Below are positions 12,101 to 23,970 of a stretch of 64,000 nucleotides of DNA, piece by piece; positions within the stretch are counted from its first letter, which is position 1, and every line of letters starts with the position of its first letter. Both the position numbers and the translations under genes were made by a program. The DNA is from Anisus vortex (lineage: Eukaryota; Mollusca; Gastropoda; Planorbidae). The stretch spans positions 43,612,998 through 43,676,997 of the forward strand of contig OX421492.1 in the NCBI GenBank assembly GCA_949126835.1, in the 5' to 3' direction. The notes under the pieces are model-generated. The model saw only the letters and a program-made list of their open reading frames with translations, did no database searches and was not told the DNA's origin.

Positions 12101-15100
12101 GTATATATAGCGTTAGTCAAAAGAACTCGAAAAACCTGGCGAGTTTGTACAAAAGATGTCACTTAGCAAAAACCAATATGGCCGCCGACCAATGCAAATA
12201 CCTGGCCTAATCAAATTTATCAAATATCGGTTTCGAAAGCGAGATCCCGCTATAAAATTGAAAGTAAAAGTTAAAAAGGTAGGCCTAATCTACTAATAGT
12301 CTAGAGTCTAGATCTAGTCTAGACTAGTAATACTTTAGTGTAGGCTACTTGGTTCTAGAAAAGTAGAGTTCTAAAAAATTCCAAGTGAAAATTTTTTCGC
12401 GTGTAGCCATTGATAAGTGTCTTAAGCCTTAGGAAGAGCGTCACACAGCCATGAAACACGATGTCTGCAGCGCTTCCTAAGACACACTTAACAATAACTC
12501 CGCTACTCAAATTTTCAGTCGGAATTTCTTAGAACCGAAAAGGGAAAAGGGCCAAATAGCACAAAATGAATAGAAAATTAAATTATTATTACCGTAGTTC
12601 ATATGAAATAACACAAAAAAGACACAAAATCCTATTGTTCTTACTTCCTACTTGTTGAGAACACCTTGTGACGCCTTGTCTCTGAAGCATGTGCTATTCT
12701 ACACTACTTCCTGTCCCAAGATATGGCCAGTTTGGCTATCTACGGCCAAATAAAAAAAACTACAAATCTCTCCCTATCCTATTAACTATTAACCTAACCG
12801 ATACTAATCATTAACAAATAGGCCTAGGGCCTACTTAGAAAGCTTAGAAACTAACCGATACTGGTTAAAAAATCTTGTCCGAGAAGCGCGCAGTGCATGC
12901 AGTGTGTGTGTTCTTTTGTCATTATACGTTAAAATAAAAAAATAAAACCAAAGAAACGTTACACAATTTCCAAAGGAGGTAACTCGTGTTAAATTTACAA
13001 GACACAATTTCCTGACGTTATATTAGCGACTTTAATATCAATACATTTTTTAAGTGGAACCGATCAATTCTCTCTTTGTCTTAGCATTTTCTCATCGGTT
13101 ATGTAGATTCTTTTGTCACCAAACTCTAATATCTCGAGCACAAAAGAGGGCCAAATTTGCCACTTAACGTTAATTATCTCGATCCCCAGGACCAATCGCC
13201 AGCTTTTAATTGCATATTCATACATGGGTTTTTAGCTTGGGTACTAGCTTGTCTTTAATTTGTTTAGGATGTATAATATACACATGATATTTGCTGTTAT
13301 GGTCTTTGCAAACCTTGCATAGCGTTACAAGTTGAGCTTCGAAGGTTTTGTTTACGGCATTTAAGCTAGGCCTGGGACTAAGACTTAAAGACCTGCTCTA
13401 GCGTTTTACTATTGAAGCACGCATACTATTCCTTGCCCTTTTATGTAAAGCATTATATTTAATTCTCACAGTGAGCTAATTAACCCTTTACTGTGCAGGC
13501 AAGATTTTGTAGGATTTTTCGATGTGCGTATTTATTTGTGTGAGAAGCTATTTTATCCATTGTTACTTCTTCAAACAATTGTTTGAAAGTAGCTTAACTG
13601 AGACTGATTAGCCACAGGCCAATTGGGGCCAGTTTGTTCCATAAATTTTGATTTAATTTGTTACATTTTCCACCCATGGAGGGGTCTCCCGAAGGTCCCT
13701 CCTGTCTACTTCAAGATCAGACTCACAACTTTCGATATATCTTTTTTCACTGTCGGAAAAATCAAAAGTAGGCCACTATCGATGTCACTATCAAACTTAA
13801 CTTCACTAGATTAAAAAATTCCCCCTACCTAAATGCCCATTAAACTAAACCAGACGAACGCCTAACTAAGACCCAAAGGCTCCATCACACCACTTCGCGA
13901 AATAAAATGTTTAAAATACGAAAAATTAAACTTACAGTGATGAAAAATTTACTAGAGATACTTCAGACATATTACAAACCGGAAATAAACAAACGGAATG
14001 CTCCCGATATCTCGGACTAAATGAGAAAGCAGCCTGAACTGTATAAAATGTCACTGACGTTTTGCCCATAACGGCAACAGACGTTTTTGGCCGCAATGCC
14101 TGGTAAAGGGTTAATGTAAAATCAGTTGAAATCAAATGTTTGCCTAAAAAAAATGAGGTGTAAAAATATGACGGAAAAGTTTAACTTTGACCTCGCGTTA
14201 CTAGGAATTGAAGCACTGTCGGATCGTCGATACACAGATCATTTACGAAAATTAGAACGACCCAGTTCTTTGTTAGTTTTTGGGTTCATTGAAAAAAAAT
14301 TATCATGTGAATCTCGTAGAAAGAATGTTTATACTGCTGGACTATATCGCGTCTCCTAAAAATGTCGATAACAGTGATGTAACTTTTCCGCCTTTTGGCG
14401 GAAATCCGCATGTTCCTTTTTAACTAGTCTTTTTACCAAATGTTCCCAAAATTTTCCGCCAATAAATTTTTTCCCGAAAATTTTCCGTCGATGAATTTTC
14501 TCTCTCTTTAGGCCGATTTTTTCCCACCGGTTACAAAAATTTCAAAAAAAAATGCAAGTGTTTTTCTGTCGGAAATCGGAAGTCGGAACTGAAATATCTT
14601 ATTGTGGACATGCGCAGTACATGATGTTCCTTTTATTAAAACTGTGTGTTAAATCATTGGTGCAAAAGTGCCTGCTATGGTCGGCATGCCGGCCAATTAA
14701 AATTTTGGGAAACTTGCCTGCCTGCCAATCGCCGTCAACTGGATTCGTAATTTTGAGTATATCTCGTTGCACCGAAATCGGACGTTTTGGCCGTAACAAA
14801 CTATAAATGATCGTTTTTTTTCTTTCATGAAATCTTAAAAGGCGAAATAAAATGCATGCATGATTCTATATTTATTTTTAGGTCAGGGTTTCCCTAGTTT
14901 TTGCTTTCGTGGCCCGGTAATTTTTATAGGTCTACTCGTGCCTCCTGAGTTTTAAAACTTTTTTTTAGCACAATCCCTTAATGTAGCTTTTTTAGACCCG
15001 GTAGTTTCATTGGCTATAGTTTAGGTCTATATAAATCTTCAAGAAGCCTGAGTTTTTTGGTCTGACACTGCAATCTGTAATAAGCCTACTTCACACGAAT

Positions 15101-18079
15101 TTGTTTTTTGGTCAATTTGTATGTCACATCACGCTTTACTTGCGGCTTTCTTTTAAATTCTCGACGTTTTATTTTATTAACGGAGAGATTAAACTCCTTG
15201 TTTTCATTACAATAAAACTTTTGTTTATCAGACCACTAAAACGAAAGCAACTATTTATTAATAGACTTGATCTCGGCGCAATGTCAGTGTATCATTTATT
15301 GCTTTCAATGATCTAAAATCGTCACTATAAACTTGTTTTTGTAGAACACAGCTCGCCGTAGGCCCTTCATTGTTAGTAATACCTAACTTGTTGCGCGGCG
15401 ACCTTGATCTGGTATCCTTTTTTTCTCTCTCGCAAATGTCCAAATTCGTCGGTCGTAGGCTATTTGTAAAAATAAATAAATACGGATATGCGATCTTTTT
15501 TTTTTTTTTTACCCACAATATCAGAAATGTAATGTTTAGATCCTTGTTTACAATTAGGCCTAGATCTGTAGCCTACAATTATAGATTTTAGAACTAGACT
15601 GAATCATTGTAAACATTCAGCACACATAACTTTTCCAAATCACACACATGTATATAAAATATAATATATATGAATGCGAACATGAACGCTAAGTAAGCTT
15701 ATATGATTTTAGGCCGAAACTTTGCAGGCTTTTTGGCATTGTCAACTCTTGCTTTCAGGCCAAATGGGGGTCCATTACTTGGTACCATGAGTTTTTACAT
15801 AGCGTAGAACACATTTTTATTCATATTTCCTTCATTGAAAACTACATCGTCATCGAGACTTTTAAATTAAATTGTTTTAAAGTTGTTTTTTTTTCTATTT
15901 CGATTATATATTGTGAATTGTGGATTCATTAGAATGGCTGTGAATATTGAATTAGTCGAAAGACAAAATAATAATGACGCATTAGTGAAAGAGATCGATA
16001 AAGGTCTAAAAAATAAATTTAAATGGGTTTGGATGGAGGAAGATGTAGTTTTTTTTTTCATATTTTATCAATTAAACAACAGACATAATTAAAATGTTAA
16101 TTATTAATGAGTACGTTATTATTCTGCTTATAATATTGTATACATATGATGTGCGTCGCCGATTCCTTTCACGCTCTTATTGGCTGGGAAAATTTTTTCT
16201 CATTTTTTGGGGAAGGCCAGTTACATCTCTGCGATAAAAACGATACCAAATACATAGCAGTAACGCGAAGCAAAAAAACTACAAACAAATGAAATTAAAC
16301 TACACTATTTAAAATGCTTTAATATAACAAAAAGGAAGTGGTTTGGTAAATATATAAGATAAAATTTGTTACTTTTCTTCGACTTTGTAAAGTCGTAATT
16401 TGTTTTTTAAATGCCGACTTCGACTTTGAAATTGACTATCTCTAAAATCTCGACTTCTCGACTAACAACTTCAACTATACAGCCCTGGTTTTTATAGCTT
16501 TCTGTTCATTGCACTTTATACAATTTTTATCTGTTGCTTTAGACCGACCTTAGTCACCTACCTAAACCTAGGCTATGTATTTTTCCTGCGTGCAATCTAG
16601 CTTTTGGTTTTTAAATAAAAAGACTTGCCTGTTTTTAACCTGATGATAATATTTATTTCAAATTACTTTCCTGTTTTGAAATGTAAAAAAATGATCTACA
16701 CTAATACTAGTAATTCTACATCATTACAACCACTGTTCGTATTGCTATGTCTTCATTTTATTTATCAAATGTGTGTGGATAACTATTCATTTTGTTTAAA
16801 CAAAACAGATTGAATTGTAATCAATGAGTGCCATATGATGAGACTGTGGCATCAGATCATGACTTTGACTATAAAGCCAGAGTTATTTCTTGTCTGTAAT
16901 CTTGGCTGCAGAGTAAAGGTACCTCTGTGGTTGTAAGGCCAGACATACATTAAATGGACCAATTGTTAGTTATGTTATCTTCAGTTTAATTTCATAACAT
17001 CAATTATAATTCCATACAGCCATGTGGCACTTTTTTTTTTATTATTGTCCTCTATGGTGACCTTTTTAGTAATCTGATGGCACTTGTTGAATACATATGT
17101 TGAATACATTGTTTTTAAAACATTCCCTTAATATGTAGAATACATGTTTTGCTTTTTTTCTTCTTTTTCCCTAGGTACATGGAAAAAGTCTTGACACGTA
17201 AGCATTGATTGTCTGTTTGTCTATTTCATAAAATATCATTTAACAGTTGAAAGAAAAGAAGTACTTGGTTAGAAATTGTTAAAGTTAAAGGCAAATGAAT
17301 AAAAATAATTAGTTTCTAACTAGGAATTTGAAAATGATTATTATTAGAACTTTTATTGATCTAATTTATAGTGATGGGACGATTCCAATTAATCGTATCG
17401 GAATTATTGAAAGATCTGCATTTTTCCAAAGCATCAGGAATCCGTATCGGAGCTGAATAATTCAGAACTGTTTCCGATATTAAAATGATTCTTAAATATA
17501 CAGGGCGTAAGATAAATAGTTGTAACACAGGACTGCACTGTGTGGGGGTTTGCGTAATGTTCCCAGACATGCCTACCATTCCGCTTTTGGCGTATTTGTT
17601 CCGCTTTCTTATAAAAAAACACACTTTGTTCCGCCGTTCCGCTTTCTACTAGTTTTGTTACGCCAAATTGGAAAGTTTGGGTTTTTCATGGGTTGAAATA
17701 TAGTCCGTGTCTAGGTTGATAAAACAAAGGCACAAAAAAGTCGCAATGCTATGATTATCATTACTTGGGTTTTCTGGGTTTATCAAAGAGATATTGTGGG
17801 CTTTTCTAACGTTTTTTTGCGGTATTACGCGTGTTTGGCAATTAATATTATTTTCCTTTACTGTATTGCTAAGATTGTGAAAATGTCTAAACGTCCTGGC
17901 TCAGAAAGTTTAAATATGACTTGTTCAAATTGTAAAAAAACTAATTCAGTGTTATTGGAAGGAATATTCAGAGGAGTTTATTCAGCAAATGTGAATTTAA
18001 TGTTCTTTGTAGGCATACTAGATCTAGATCCATTGCGAATTGCCTGTGAAACGTAAGCCTACCTACATTTTAAATAGGC

Positions 18080-18113
<34 letters not shown>

Positions 18114-20305
18114 TTTTTTATAAAAGATTGTTAGATAAAGAGTGTTCCGCTTTTTTGTTGAAAAATCCTCTTTTTCATCAAGATTGTTCCTCTTTTTAGT
18201 CCTTAGGGGTAGGCATGTCTGTGTTCCTAACTCCCTAATATTTCTTCCCTCTTTCCTGACCATTTTCCAATCCTTTCAAATCAAGCTAATTCCAACTCTA
18301 TGCAGTAACTGTATAGATTATCCTCCAAATGAATGTGCCCTAACTTTTAGGATAGTGGTAGCAACTGTGAAAAGGACATTTTAGAAGAACGATCATTTGC
18401 AGCTTTAAAATTCAGAATTAAACTTATTGATATGATTACTGCCGTATTCCACGCACAAGTGTAAAGAACCACCTTAGATCTAATAGCATCCGAACAGAGT
18501 AACCAAAATCGCGTATAGGAAGCAGCTATGGCATTTAAAAATGTGAGTTCCAAGGACCTGATTAGCGATTTTGGTCTCTCTGTTCGGGTGCTATTAGATC
18601 TATTGCTATTAAAATGCAATATGATTGTATTTGTTTAGTTTTTGTAATTCAATCTGGTCATCACCGTTTTTATTTATTAATTTCTATTCATTTTTTTTTA
18701 GAGCCCATATTAATCATGGCGATTCGCCACAAAAGTTTAATACATTTATGTAATAATGGCCAGGAATCGTATCGGGATAATTGGGTAGAATCGGCATTGT
18801 TAAAAAATTTGGTATCGGAATTGTTAAAAAATTTGGTAACGTCCCATCACTACTAATTTATAAACATTTTGGCTTTCCTGTAATGTTTTTTGTGTGTGTG
18901 TGGGGTCTCTTTATTGAAATTTAGTATTTTGTAGTAAAAAAACAAATCTGTTTAGAATCAAATTTCTGCTAATAATTGTTCTTGTAGTAGAAGGGGAAAA
19001 AATCTATTTTAAAACATCCCTATTTCTATCATGTTTGTGTAAAAAAACAACTTTTCCTGCTTCGGTTGTCTTTTTAATCATAGCAAAGTTGGAGTTTCTC
19101 TTCATGGGATAGCTATAACTGTATAACTTGTTCAATGTTACGGCAAAGATAGCACTGCTTTATTTTTAATTTTTAGGCATTTTTTGTTCAACTATTAGAC
19201 TTATGTTATAACAATTTTTCATGGAATGTTTCTTACATTTTCTAATTTTCTTATAGTTAAACTAAATGGAAACAGAAAAGTGACTGGCACATTAAGAGGT
19301 TTTGACCCCTTTATGAATCTTGTGGTAGATGATGCAATTGAGGAAACCAAGTCTGGAGAAAAGCGTAACATTGGCATGGTGGTAAGTTTTAGTTAAATGA
19401 ATTGAAAATGTTAGATTTGTATTACATTGGAAAATATATTGAAAGGTCTTGGTTACTCAAATGTACATGTGTACTAAAATGTGGACAATCTAGTAATCGA
19501 GAATTCATTCTTAATGCCATTCTCAGAGTTTGTAAACCTGCCAACCATTCCCATTTTATCAGTGTTTTGGAGATAGTTAACATGCTTTCTGATATTTGAG
19601 TATGACCCTTAACACCCATAGTTACCATGGGACATCACATTGTATACCTTGGAAGACATCAAACTGTCATAAAATGAAACAAAAAATTGTAATGTTGTTC
19701 TTACTTCTACATATTTTTATCCCTGTCCAATATCCTTAAAATAAAAAGAACAATTTTGTTTACTACTACTAGTGAAAGTGCTGCCAAATATGTCTGCGGT
19801 TTATACAGCTGGCTAATCAATTGTGACATAATTGAATCTCTGAACACCAACTATTCACCATGCATGATCAAATTGAATCTCTGAACACCAACTATTCACC
19901 ATGTATGATCAAATTGAATCTCTGAACACCAACTATTCACCATGCATGATCAAATTGAATCTCTGAACACCAACTATTCACCATGCATGATCAAATTGAA
20001 TCTCTGAACACCAACTATTCACCATGCATGATCAAATTGAATCTCTGAACACCAACTATTCACCATGTATGATCAAATTGTCATTGTTTTCACATATTGT
20101 TTTGAGTTGGATATTGAGTGGCTTGGGATACAATTTCAATAAAAGGCCACATCCATCTATTTATTTATATTTATAATGGAATGATTAAATAAGTAAATGA
20201 CTAAATCACTCTACAAGTTTGCTTGAAATCTGTTCTTGTATTTGTCTATTTCAGGTAATAAGAGGTAACAGTGTAGTCTTGTTAGAATCTCAAGAAAGAA
20301 TCTGA
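3147..20305 (+). CDS. SNRPG: Small nuclear ribonucleoprotein G (Sm-G), complete, 4 exons
   Basis: Sm-G is one of the seven Sm-fold proteins forming the ring on the Sm site of U1, U2, U4 and U5 snRNAs, a core part of the spliceosome. Coding exons: 3147-3178, 17175-17197, 19257-19381 and 20255-20305. Together they give 76 residues, the usual metazoan length. The protein starts '[15 protein letters not shown]', carries Sm motif 1 '[20 protein letters not shown]' and Sm motif 2 '[16 protein letters not shown]', and ends 'SQERI'. All introns are GT-AG with matching phases (2, 1, 0). Intron 1 is about 14 kb and contains an antisense gene; intron 2 contains a hAT-like element; intron 3 a minisatellite. 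An AATAAA lies at 20681. Identification is by direct motif recognition and is very secure. Confidence 0.97.
4305..4690. repeat. Long imperfect palindrome (foldback/MITE-like)
   Basis: Two arms of about 185 bp are inverted around a centre near 4497. Matching words include 'ttttcaagcgct' with 'aacgcttgaaaa', 'tctatctaacagtg' with 'actgttagataga', and 'tttattgaagtgccta' with 'taggtacttcaataaa'. It lies in SNRPG intron 1 and would fold into one long hairpin. No coding capacity; target duplications were not resolved. Confidence 0.7.
5400..5935. repeat. Three tandem copies of a ~174-bp AT-rich unit
   Basis: The words 'gccgcaaatttaag', 'cctaaaactttttccag' and 'caatctaacaaac' recur at a spacing of about 174 bp three times, diverging progressively. 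No open frame is conserved among copies. Located in SNRPG intron 1. Confidence 0.75.
6394..7266 (-). CDS. Nested gene coding exon 4 with stop
   Basis: Acceptor CATTTTCAG; encodes [11 protein letters not shown] through the C-terminus FSVQS and stop. It contains the HSE motif, a basic Lys/Gln-rich stretch likely acting in nuclear localisation, and the Tudor-like tail. Confidence 0.8.
   Translation of the reverse strand, partial: KEVIELVMENLKLIAAQPRALLDSATDCFGNALDNGDIVLRALRDGDPDDLFLAVVKSLAEGFHKVLDNQLESYSRGEMSIITPELALKTSSAPLHNMHSERALGMFDAHCSRAKNATAGFVDGKVKYRLNNTSLWLESKTFSEQKHIIAFARLHGANKRKSLCVREKRIQQAAALKQKQMSQKRDKKKRKTLEKAIDGDRTLESVQGLTPDTRRLCLSLLENGNSFVGRTLFHTWESDNSDKEFTGIVTKANDTCLWIKYDGDEAVTKLKISALVTDIAFGDARFSVQS
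6394..9389 (-). CDS. Transposase-like 895-aa protein nested antisense in SNRPG intron 1
   Basis: Four coding exons (9389-7906, 7802-7552, 7442-7363, 7266-6394) with GT-AG introns and compatible phases join into one uninterrupted frame. Residues about 139-249 form a Lys/Glu-rich coiled coil. The following core has '[13 protein letters not shown]' (D347), '[17 protein letters not shown]' (D423), '[11 protein letters not shown]', '[10 protein letters not shown]...[14 protein letters not shown]', and '[10 protein letters not shown]' (E706). This order suggests a DDE/RNase-H-like transposase core, but the assignment of catalytic residues is inference. Residues about 829-895 resemble a Tudor-like fold ('[11 protein letters not shown]'). 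I recognise the overall pattern as an uncharacterised family with relatives in other metazoans but have no name for it. The start chosen is the MASGDF Met, preceded by a plausible acceptor (CTTTAAAG). No terminal inverted repeats found. It may be a domesticated or recently active transposon gene. Confidence 0.8.
7363..7442 (-). CDS. Nested gene coding exon 3
   Basis: Acceptor TTTTCAG; 80 nt encoding [17 protein letters not shown] and the following residues to ADM. It restores phase 0. Donor GTACGT. Confidence 0.78.
7552..7802 (-). CDS. Nested gene coding exon 2
   Basis: Acceptor CTATTAG; encodes [15 protein letters not shown] through LRVLG. The '[14 protein letters not shown]' block is the most conserved-looking part of the family. 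Donor GTAAAA. Confidence 0.8.
7906..9389 (-). CDS. Nested gene coding exon 1
   Basis: Encodes residues 1-494, including the coiled coil and the first two putative catalytic Asp. The donor after 7906 reads AG|GTAAGC. The frame is open 48 nt further upstream, but the extra residues are low-complexity and end at an acceptor-like site, so the MASGDF start is preferred. Confidence 0.82.
10171..10350 (-). promoter_or_regulatory. Candidate promoter and 5' non-coding exon of the nested gene
   Basis: On the minus strand a TATA-like TATTTAA (10347-10341) precedes GC-richer sequence and, at 10171/10170, a near-perfect donor CCG|GTAAGT. An acceptor-like CTTTAAAG lies at 9395, five bases before the start codon. 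This would give a 5' UTR exon of about 145 nt and an intron of about 775 nt. No transcript evidence. Confidence 0.4.
10400..17160. other. Rest of SNRPG intron 1, no further gene seen
   Basis: AT-rich intronic DNA with many 'taggcct' words and homopolymer runs. No conserved exon was recognised on either strand. It holds one small MITE (12368-12535) and a CAGGGCTG-type repeat end near 16482. Isolated open frames such as those near 14126-14806 show no domain. Confidence 0.6.
12368..12535. mobile_element. Short hairpin MITE
   Basis: 168-bp near-perfect palindromic element. Its ends are 'GTTCTAAAAAATTCC' and, in reverse complement, 'GTTCTAAGAAATTCC'; the arms continue through 'TGAAAATTT' and 'AAGTGTCTTA'. 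No coding capacity. Superfamily not determined because flanking duplications are unclear. Confidence 0.6.
17175..17197 (+). CDS. SNRPG: SNRPG coding exon 2 (23-nt microexon)
   Basis: A polypyrimidine tract and CTAG precede 17175; a GTAAGC donor follows 17197. It encodes YMEKVLT with split codons on both sides, bridging K11 and L19. Without it the Sm domain would be out of frame. Confidence 0.93.
17369..18852. mobile_element. hAT-like non-autonomous element, 1484 bp
   Basis: Perfect 13-bp terminal inverted repeats TAGTGATGGGACG flank the element, and a perfect 8-bp target duplication 'ctaattta' sits at 17361-17368 and 18853-18860. An 8-bp duplication is the hallmark of hAT transposition. No transposase frame is evident. 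Inside are shorter inverted segments ('gacatgcctacc' near 17567 against 'ggtaggcatgtc' near 18208) and the hairpin at 18475-18601. Inserted in SNRPG intron 2. Confidence 0.85.
18475..18601. repeat. Internal hairpin of the hAT-like element
   Basis: The arms 'agatctaatagcatccgaac' and 'gttcgggtgctattagatct' are inverted copies continuing into 'accaaaatcgc' / 'gcgattttggt', separated by about 50 bp. Possibly a smaller palindromic element nested in the larger one. Confidence 0.65.
19257..19381 (+). CDS. SNRPG: SNRPG coding exon 3 (Sm core)
   Basis: Encodes LKLNGN through NIGMV, i.e. Sm motif 1 and the start of Sm motif 2. Acceptor TTATAG, donor GTAAGT. Confidence 0.97.
19831..20077. repeat. Minisatellite, 41-bp unit x6
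   Basis: Six almost identical 41-bp units beginning 'attgaatctctgaacacc' in SNRPG intron 3. The copies differ mainly by one C/T in 'atgcatgatc'. Confidence 0.95.
20255..20305 (+). CDS. SNRPG: SNRPG coding exon 4 with stop
   Basis: Encodes [16 protein letters not shown] and TGA. Acceptor TTTCAG. Confidence 0.97.
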   Translation, partial: VIRGNSVVLLESQERI

Positions 20306-20680
20306 TGCTTGTTCAATTTGAGAATCATTTCATCATGTACAAACTTGCATTATTCATCTTCTGAATGGCTCCAGTGTATGGATAGAAACGAAAGCATCAA
20401 ATATGATCAATTTGTCCAAACTTGAAGATGGATATTTCTGAAATATTGTTTGCTTGGTGATTGTGTGTATTAAGAGTTATTGACTTTTGGCTACAGCAAA
20501 GTGTTTTTGTTTTTAGTGCCATTTTTGCACATGGATCACCTGTGAAATGTTTGGGTGAATTTTATGTTTATTTTTCACATTAAATTTTAAAGATTTGTTT
20601 GACACCTCGTTGTTGTTTTTAACTTGACTCATTCTTTGCTTAATGTTGATAGAACTTAAGTATCTTCAACAAGGCAATGA

Positions 20681-20686
20681 AATAAA
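20681..20686 (+). terminator. Candidate SNRPG poly(A) signal
   Basis: AATAAA lies 376 nt after the SNRPG stop codon. An ATTAAA near 20580 is an alternative. Confidence 0.5.
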
Positions 20687-20699
20687 AGAATCGAATACC

Positions 20700-21509
20700 A
20701 TAGGTGCATTTTACAAACAGCTATGATATTCTATACTTGTTCAGATTCCTTTGATGCTAAGACAAGTTCCTTACAATACATATTGAAGTAAATTACTTTT
20801 CCTTGCACTACAGTGTGACTACAGTATACAGTGAGAAACTACTACAATATATACCTGTATACTGCATCAAATGGATGAATATTTAAACAAAATTGTTCAC
20901 ACAAGTCCTTATTTCGCTGCAAATGTTTCCATTGGTCAATTTTTTAACCATAAATTTGATTGGCTTTTGTTATGAATTTACACTGACCTAAACATGAAAA
21001 TTATGCCTCTCTTCTGCCCTTGCATTTGTTCCTGTGCCCTCCTTCTGGCCCCTCAGCTCTCCTATTGCCCTCCTCAAGTGGCTTTAACATACAACTGAAA
21101 CAATGTTTATACAAATTTACAATGCACACTATTTCATCTTTTTTTTTTACTGATATTATCAGTGATAATCAGATAAATTACTGTCATTTTGCAATGGAAT
21201 GAACATTAAAATAGCACAATAAACTAAGTTCAAAAATAAATTTTAAAACTTAACATAAGCTCACATTGGACTTTTTAAAATTCTAAAGCAAAGGTCATAA
21301 ATTGTTGGGATTTTTTTTAAAGCCAGTCGAGAAATTTTTGTATTGGTAATTACTAATATTATTCCAGAGAATTGGGTAAAAGATTTGCTACTCAACATTG
21401 GCTCCTGTTTAAAAAACTATTACAAACTATTCTGAAGTCAGCAGCAAGTGATATATCAATTATATTATACACAATTTATTGAATAAATATTGTCAAATAC
21501 ACATCCTGA
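20700..21509. other. Intergenic, no gene seen
   Basis: AT-rich sequence between SNRPG and the piggyBac-like element. No conserved motif found. Confidence 0.6.
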
Positions 21510-22336
21510 TTAACCCTATATGGTACAATGTAGCCAAATGGCTACGCATTAGTAATGAACAGATAACTGCTATCGTTTTGATACACTATTAATTTTATGG
21601 TGTTTTCCCTTTAATTTATCATCTTTTCTTGCACTTGACGTCATTACTTCATGCGTACGCTTTTGAAACAACTCTATTATGTGCCCGAATATGAAGCCTA
21701 GGTGCCTGTTTCTTAGCATAACAAAAGGTGAGATTTCAAACATATTTTATAAACTTATTTGAATAAAATGTGCATGCAAAAAAATTATTATCATTTTCAT
21801 TATGCTTTTTAATGTAATTATACGTTATAATATACAACTTTTACACATATTATTTTAAAATATAGACTTTAAATGGTGTGTTGCCAAAAGACCACATCGC
21901 GCAATATGGGATATTTTTTGGGAACTTCTCAACTTGAGTCGACTTGACATAGTCGACATAGATCTAGTTGTACTTTTTAAAGCTATTGTATTGTTATTAT
22001 ATTATTGTTTGGAGGGGTAATAAATTTAATTATACACATTTAAATAATAAATGAAAGGTCTTATAACACTTCACTAAGCCTAGGCCCTAGGCCTAATACT
22101 AGAATTTAGAATAAGAATACTTACTTTACTAATAGAAGGCCTAATAACCTAATTATTATTATTAGGCTAATGGCTAATAGTATAAGGCGCCTAAGCCCTA
22201 TCATCCTATCTATAATTTTGTTCTTGTAAATCTAACAAAAAGACTCATTCTATAAACACTGAAGCTAAGCACATGAAATGTTATAATAACTGCATTTTTT
22301 ACTCTTTATATTTTAGGTAGCCTATTTCATTCAAAA

Positions 22337-23535
22337 ATGGATGCTATGTTCTACGACAAGTCTAAGAAAAAAATCTATATTAGAGAACTGCCCAAAGGTT
22401 CAGAGGACTGTGAACTTTCTTCTGACGAAGAAGAATTTCAAGAGGATTGTATTTTGTAAAGCTCAGACAGCTCATATAAATAATGATGGTATGATTTAGA
22501 CTTCTCTATCTAATTCATTTATATACCGGGGTACACTAAATTCATGGGGGGGCACCGCCAAGCGACAGCGCGTTCGACTGGCGACCGAAGGTACTGGGTT
22601 CAAAATCTGGTGAAGACTACAATTTTTTCCCTGGTCTAGAGCTTGTTCCTGTGTCTACCCAGTTCTGATAAGTATCTGACTTTAGTAAAGGGGTAAAAAG
22701 TAAAGGCGGCTGTGCATTGTGCTGGCCACAAAATCACACACTATGCTGTGGACACAGAAACTGGTGAATGCTTTTTTACCGACCCTATGATCAATTTGGT
22801 CCGAAGTGTACTATACTAATATTTTTTTATTCATTTATTTTTCTTTTACATGTAACTGGACTGACTTACATATTTCAGATCACAGATGAGATTTTGTTTT
22901 TCCACAGATATAGAAGAATTTTATATTTTCTTCTTATACCTAAATACAAGTACCGGTAGCCTATATATAATTTTGGATAGCATTTTATATCTTTTATGAA
23001 TTTACTTTTTTAATTTCAGATCAAGGAGGTCCTTCGGCTAGTGGCCTAACTTTGGCAAACAACTCAAGGCCATTTATTTGGAAAGAAAGAAAAAGTCGTT
23101 CTGATCGATTGTCTAATGTAGCAGATTTTGTTGGTGCGGAGAAAGAACCAGGGCTATTGTGTGAGCCAACGGAATAGTTCAGGGAAATATCTAACACCTA
23201 AAATTGTCTTTGAGTCAAACCGGTACAGTTTGCATATTGACATCAATAAACATGTTGCTCGACGAGCTAGAGCAATTCCTTCAACTTGATTTCTATATGA
23301 GTGAAGATCGCCTGCCTCGGGCACGGCTATAAGGAGTCACAATACGAGAATTGTGCAGGTGGCTGACACAATGAGCAAGAAACGGTACGAATAAAATAAA
23401 CAGTTTCTTTTTTTCTCCCTCGACTAATGAAGGATATAATGGAAACAAACTTTACAAAGTTCAACCCCTTCTGGATGTTTTTTCAGACATACAATTTCAT
23501 CAGCCATGAAATGTCCATTTACCTGTAGGCCTTTC
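22337..23535 (+). pseudogene. Broken piggyBac-type transposase
   Basis: The first piece starts MDAMFYDKSKKKIYIRELP and runs into an acidic 'SSDEEEFQED' stretch typical of piggyBac N-termini before a stop at 22459. After the SINE insertion, pieces such as 'NNSRPFIWKERKSRSDRLS', 'DTMSKKRYE' and 'FNPFWMFF' follow in different frames with stops. The catalytic core is absent or unrecognisable. Non-functional. Confidence 0.6.
22549..22812 (+). mobile_element. tRNA-derived SINE, near full length
   Basis: The tRNA-like head has a B-box 'GGTTCAAAATC' preceded by 'gcgttcgactggcgaccg'. The body is 'ctacccagttctgataag', and the tail contains 'ggcggctgtgcattgtgct', 'ggccacaaaatcac' and 'cacagaaactggtgaa'. 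The same body or tail recurs at 28675, 29455, 29905, 36335 and 62455 in this window, which defines a family. Confidence 0.75.
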
Positions 23536-23589
23536 ATATATATAATATATATATTTTTTATAAAAAATAAAATTTAGTTATGAAAGTTC

Positions 23590-23970
23590 TAAAATCTTGT
23601 ATATATTGTGTCAAGCATTTGTTTGTATTGTTTATATATTTTGTCAAGCATTTATTTGTACCAGGTATTGTTTATATTTATATATATATTGTGTCAAGCG
23701 TTTGTTTGTATTGTTTATATATTGTGTCAAGCATTTGTTTGTGTTGTTTATATATTGTGTCAAGCATTTGTTTGTATTGTTTATATATTGCGTCAAGCGT
23801 TTGTATTGTTTATATAAAATGTCAAGTATTTGTTTATATATTGTGTCAATCGTCTGTTTGTATTGTTTATATATTATGTCAAGCATCTGTTTGTATTGGT
23901 TCTATATTGTGTCAAGCATTTGTTTGTATTGATTTTATATTTTGTCAAGCATTTGTTTCTTATATAGTTT
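23590..23970. repeat. Minisatellite, ~32-bp unit x~11, inside the piggyBac-like element
   Basis: The unit is built on 'tgtgtcaagcatttgtttg' and 'tattgtttatata'. Open frames across it (Cys/Leu/Tyr-rich) come from the repetition and are not genes. Confidence 0.9.

Noticed and set aside
17751..18056. 101-codon frame inside the hAT-like element as its transposase
   Set aside because: No hAT, zinc-finger or DDE motif; composition is low-complexity and hydrophobic.
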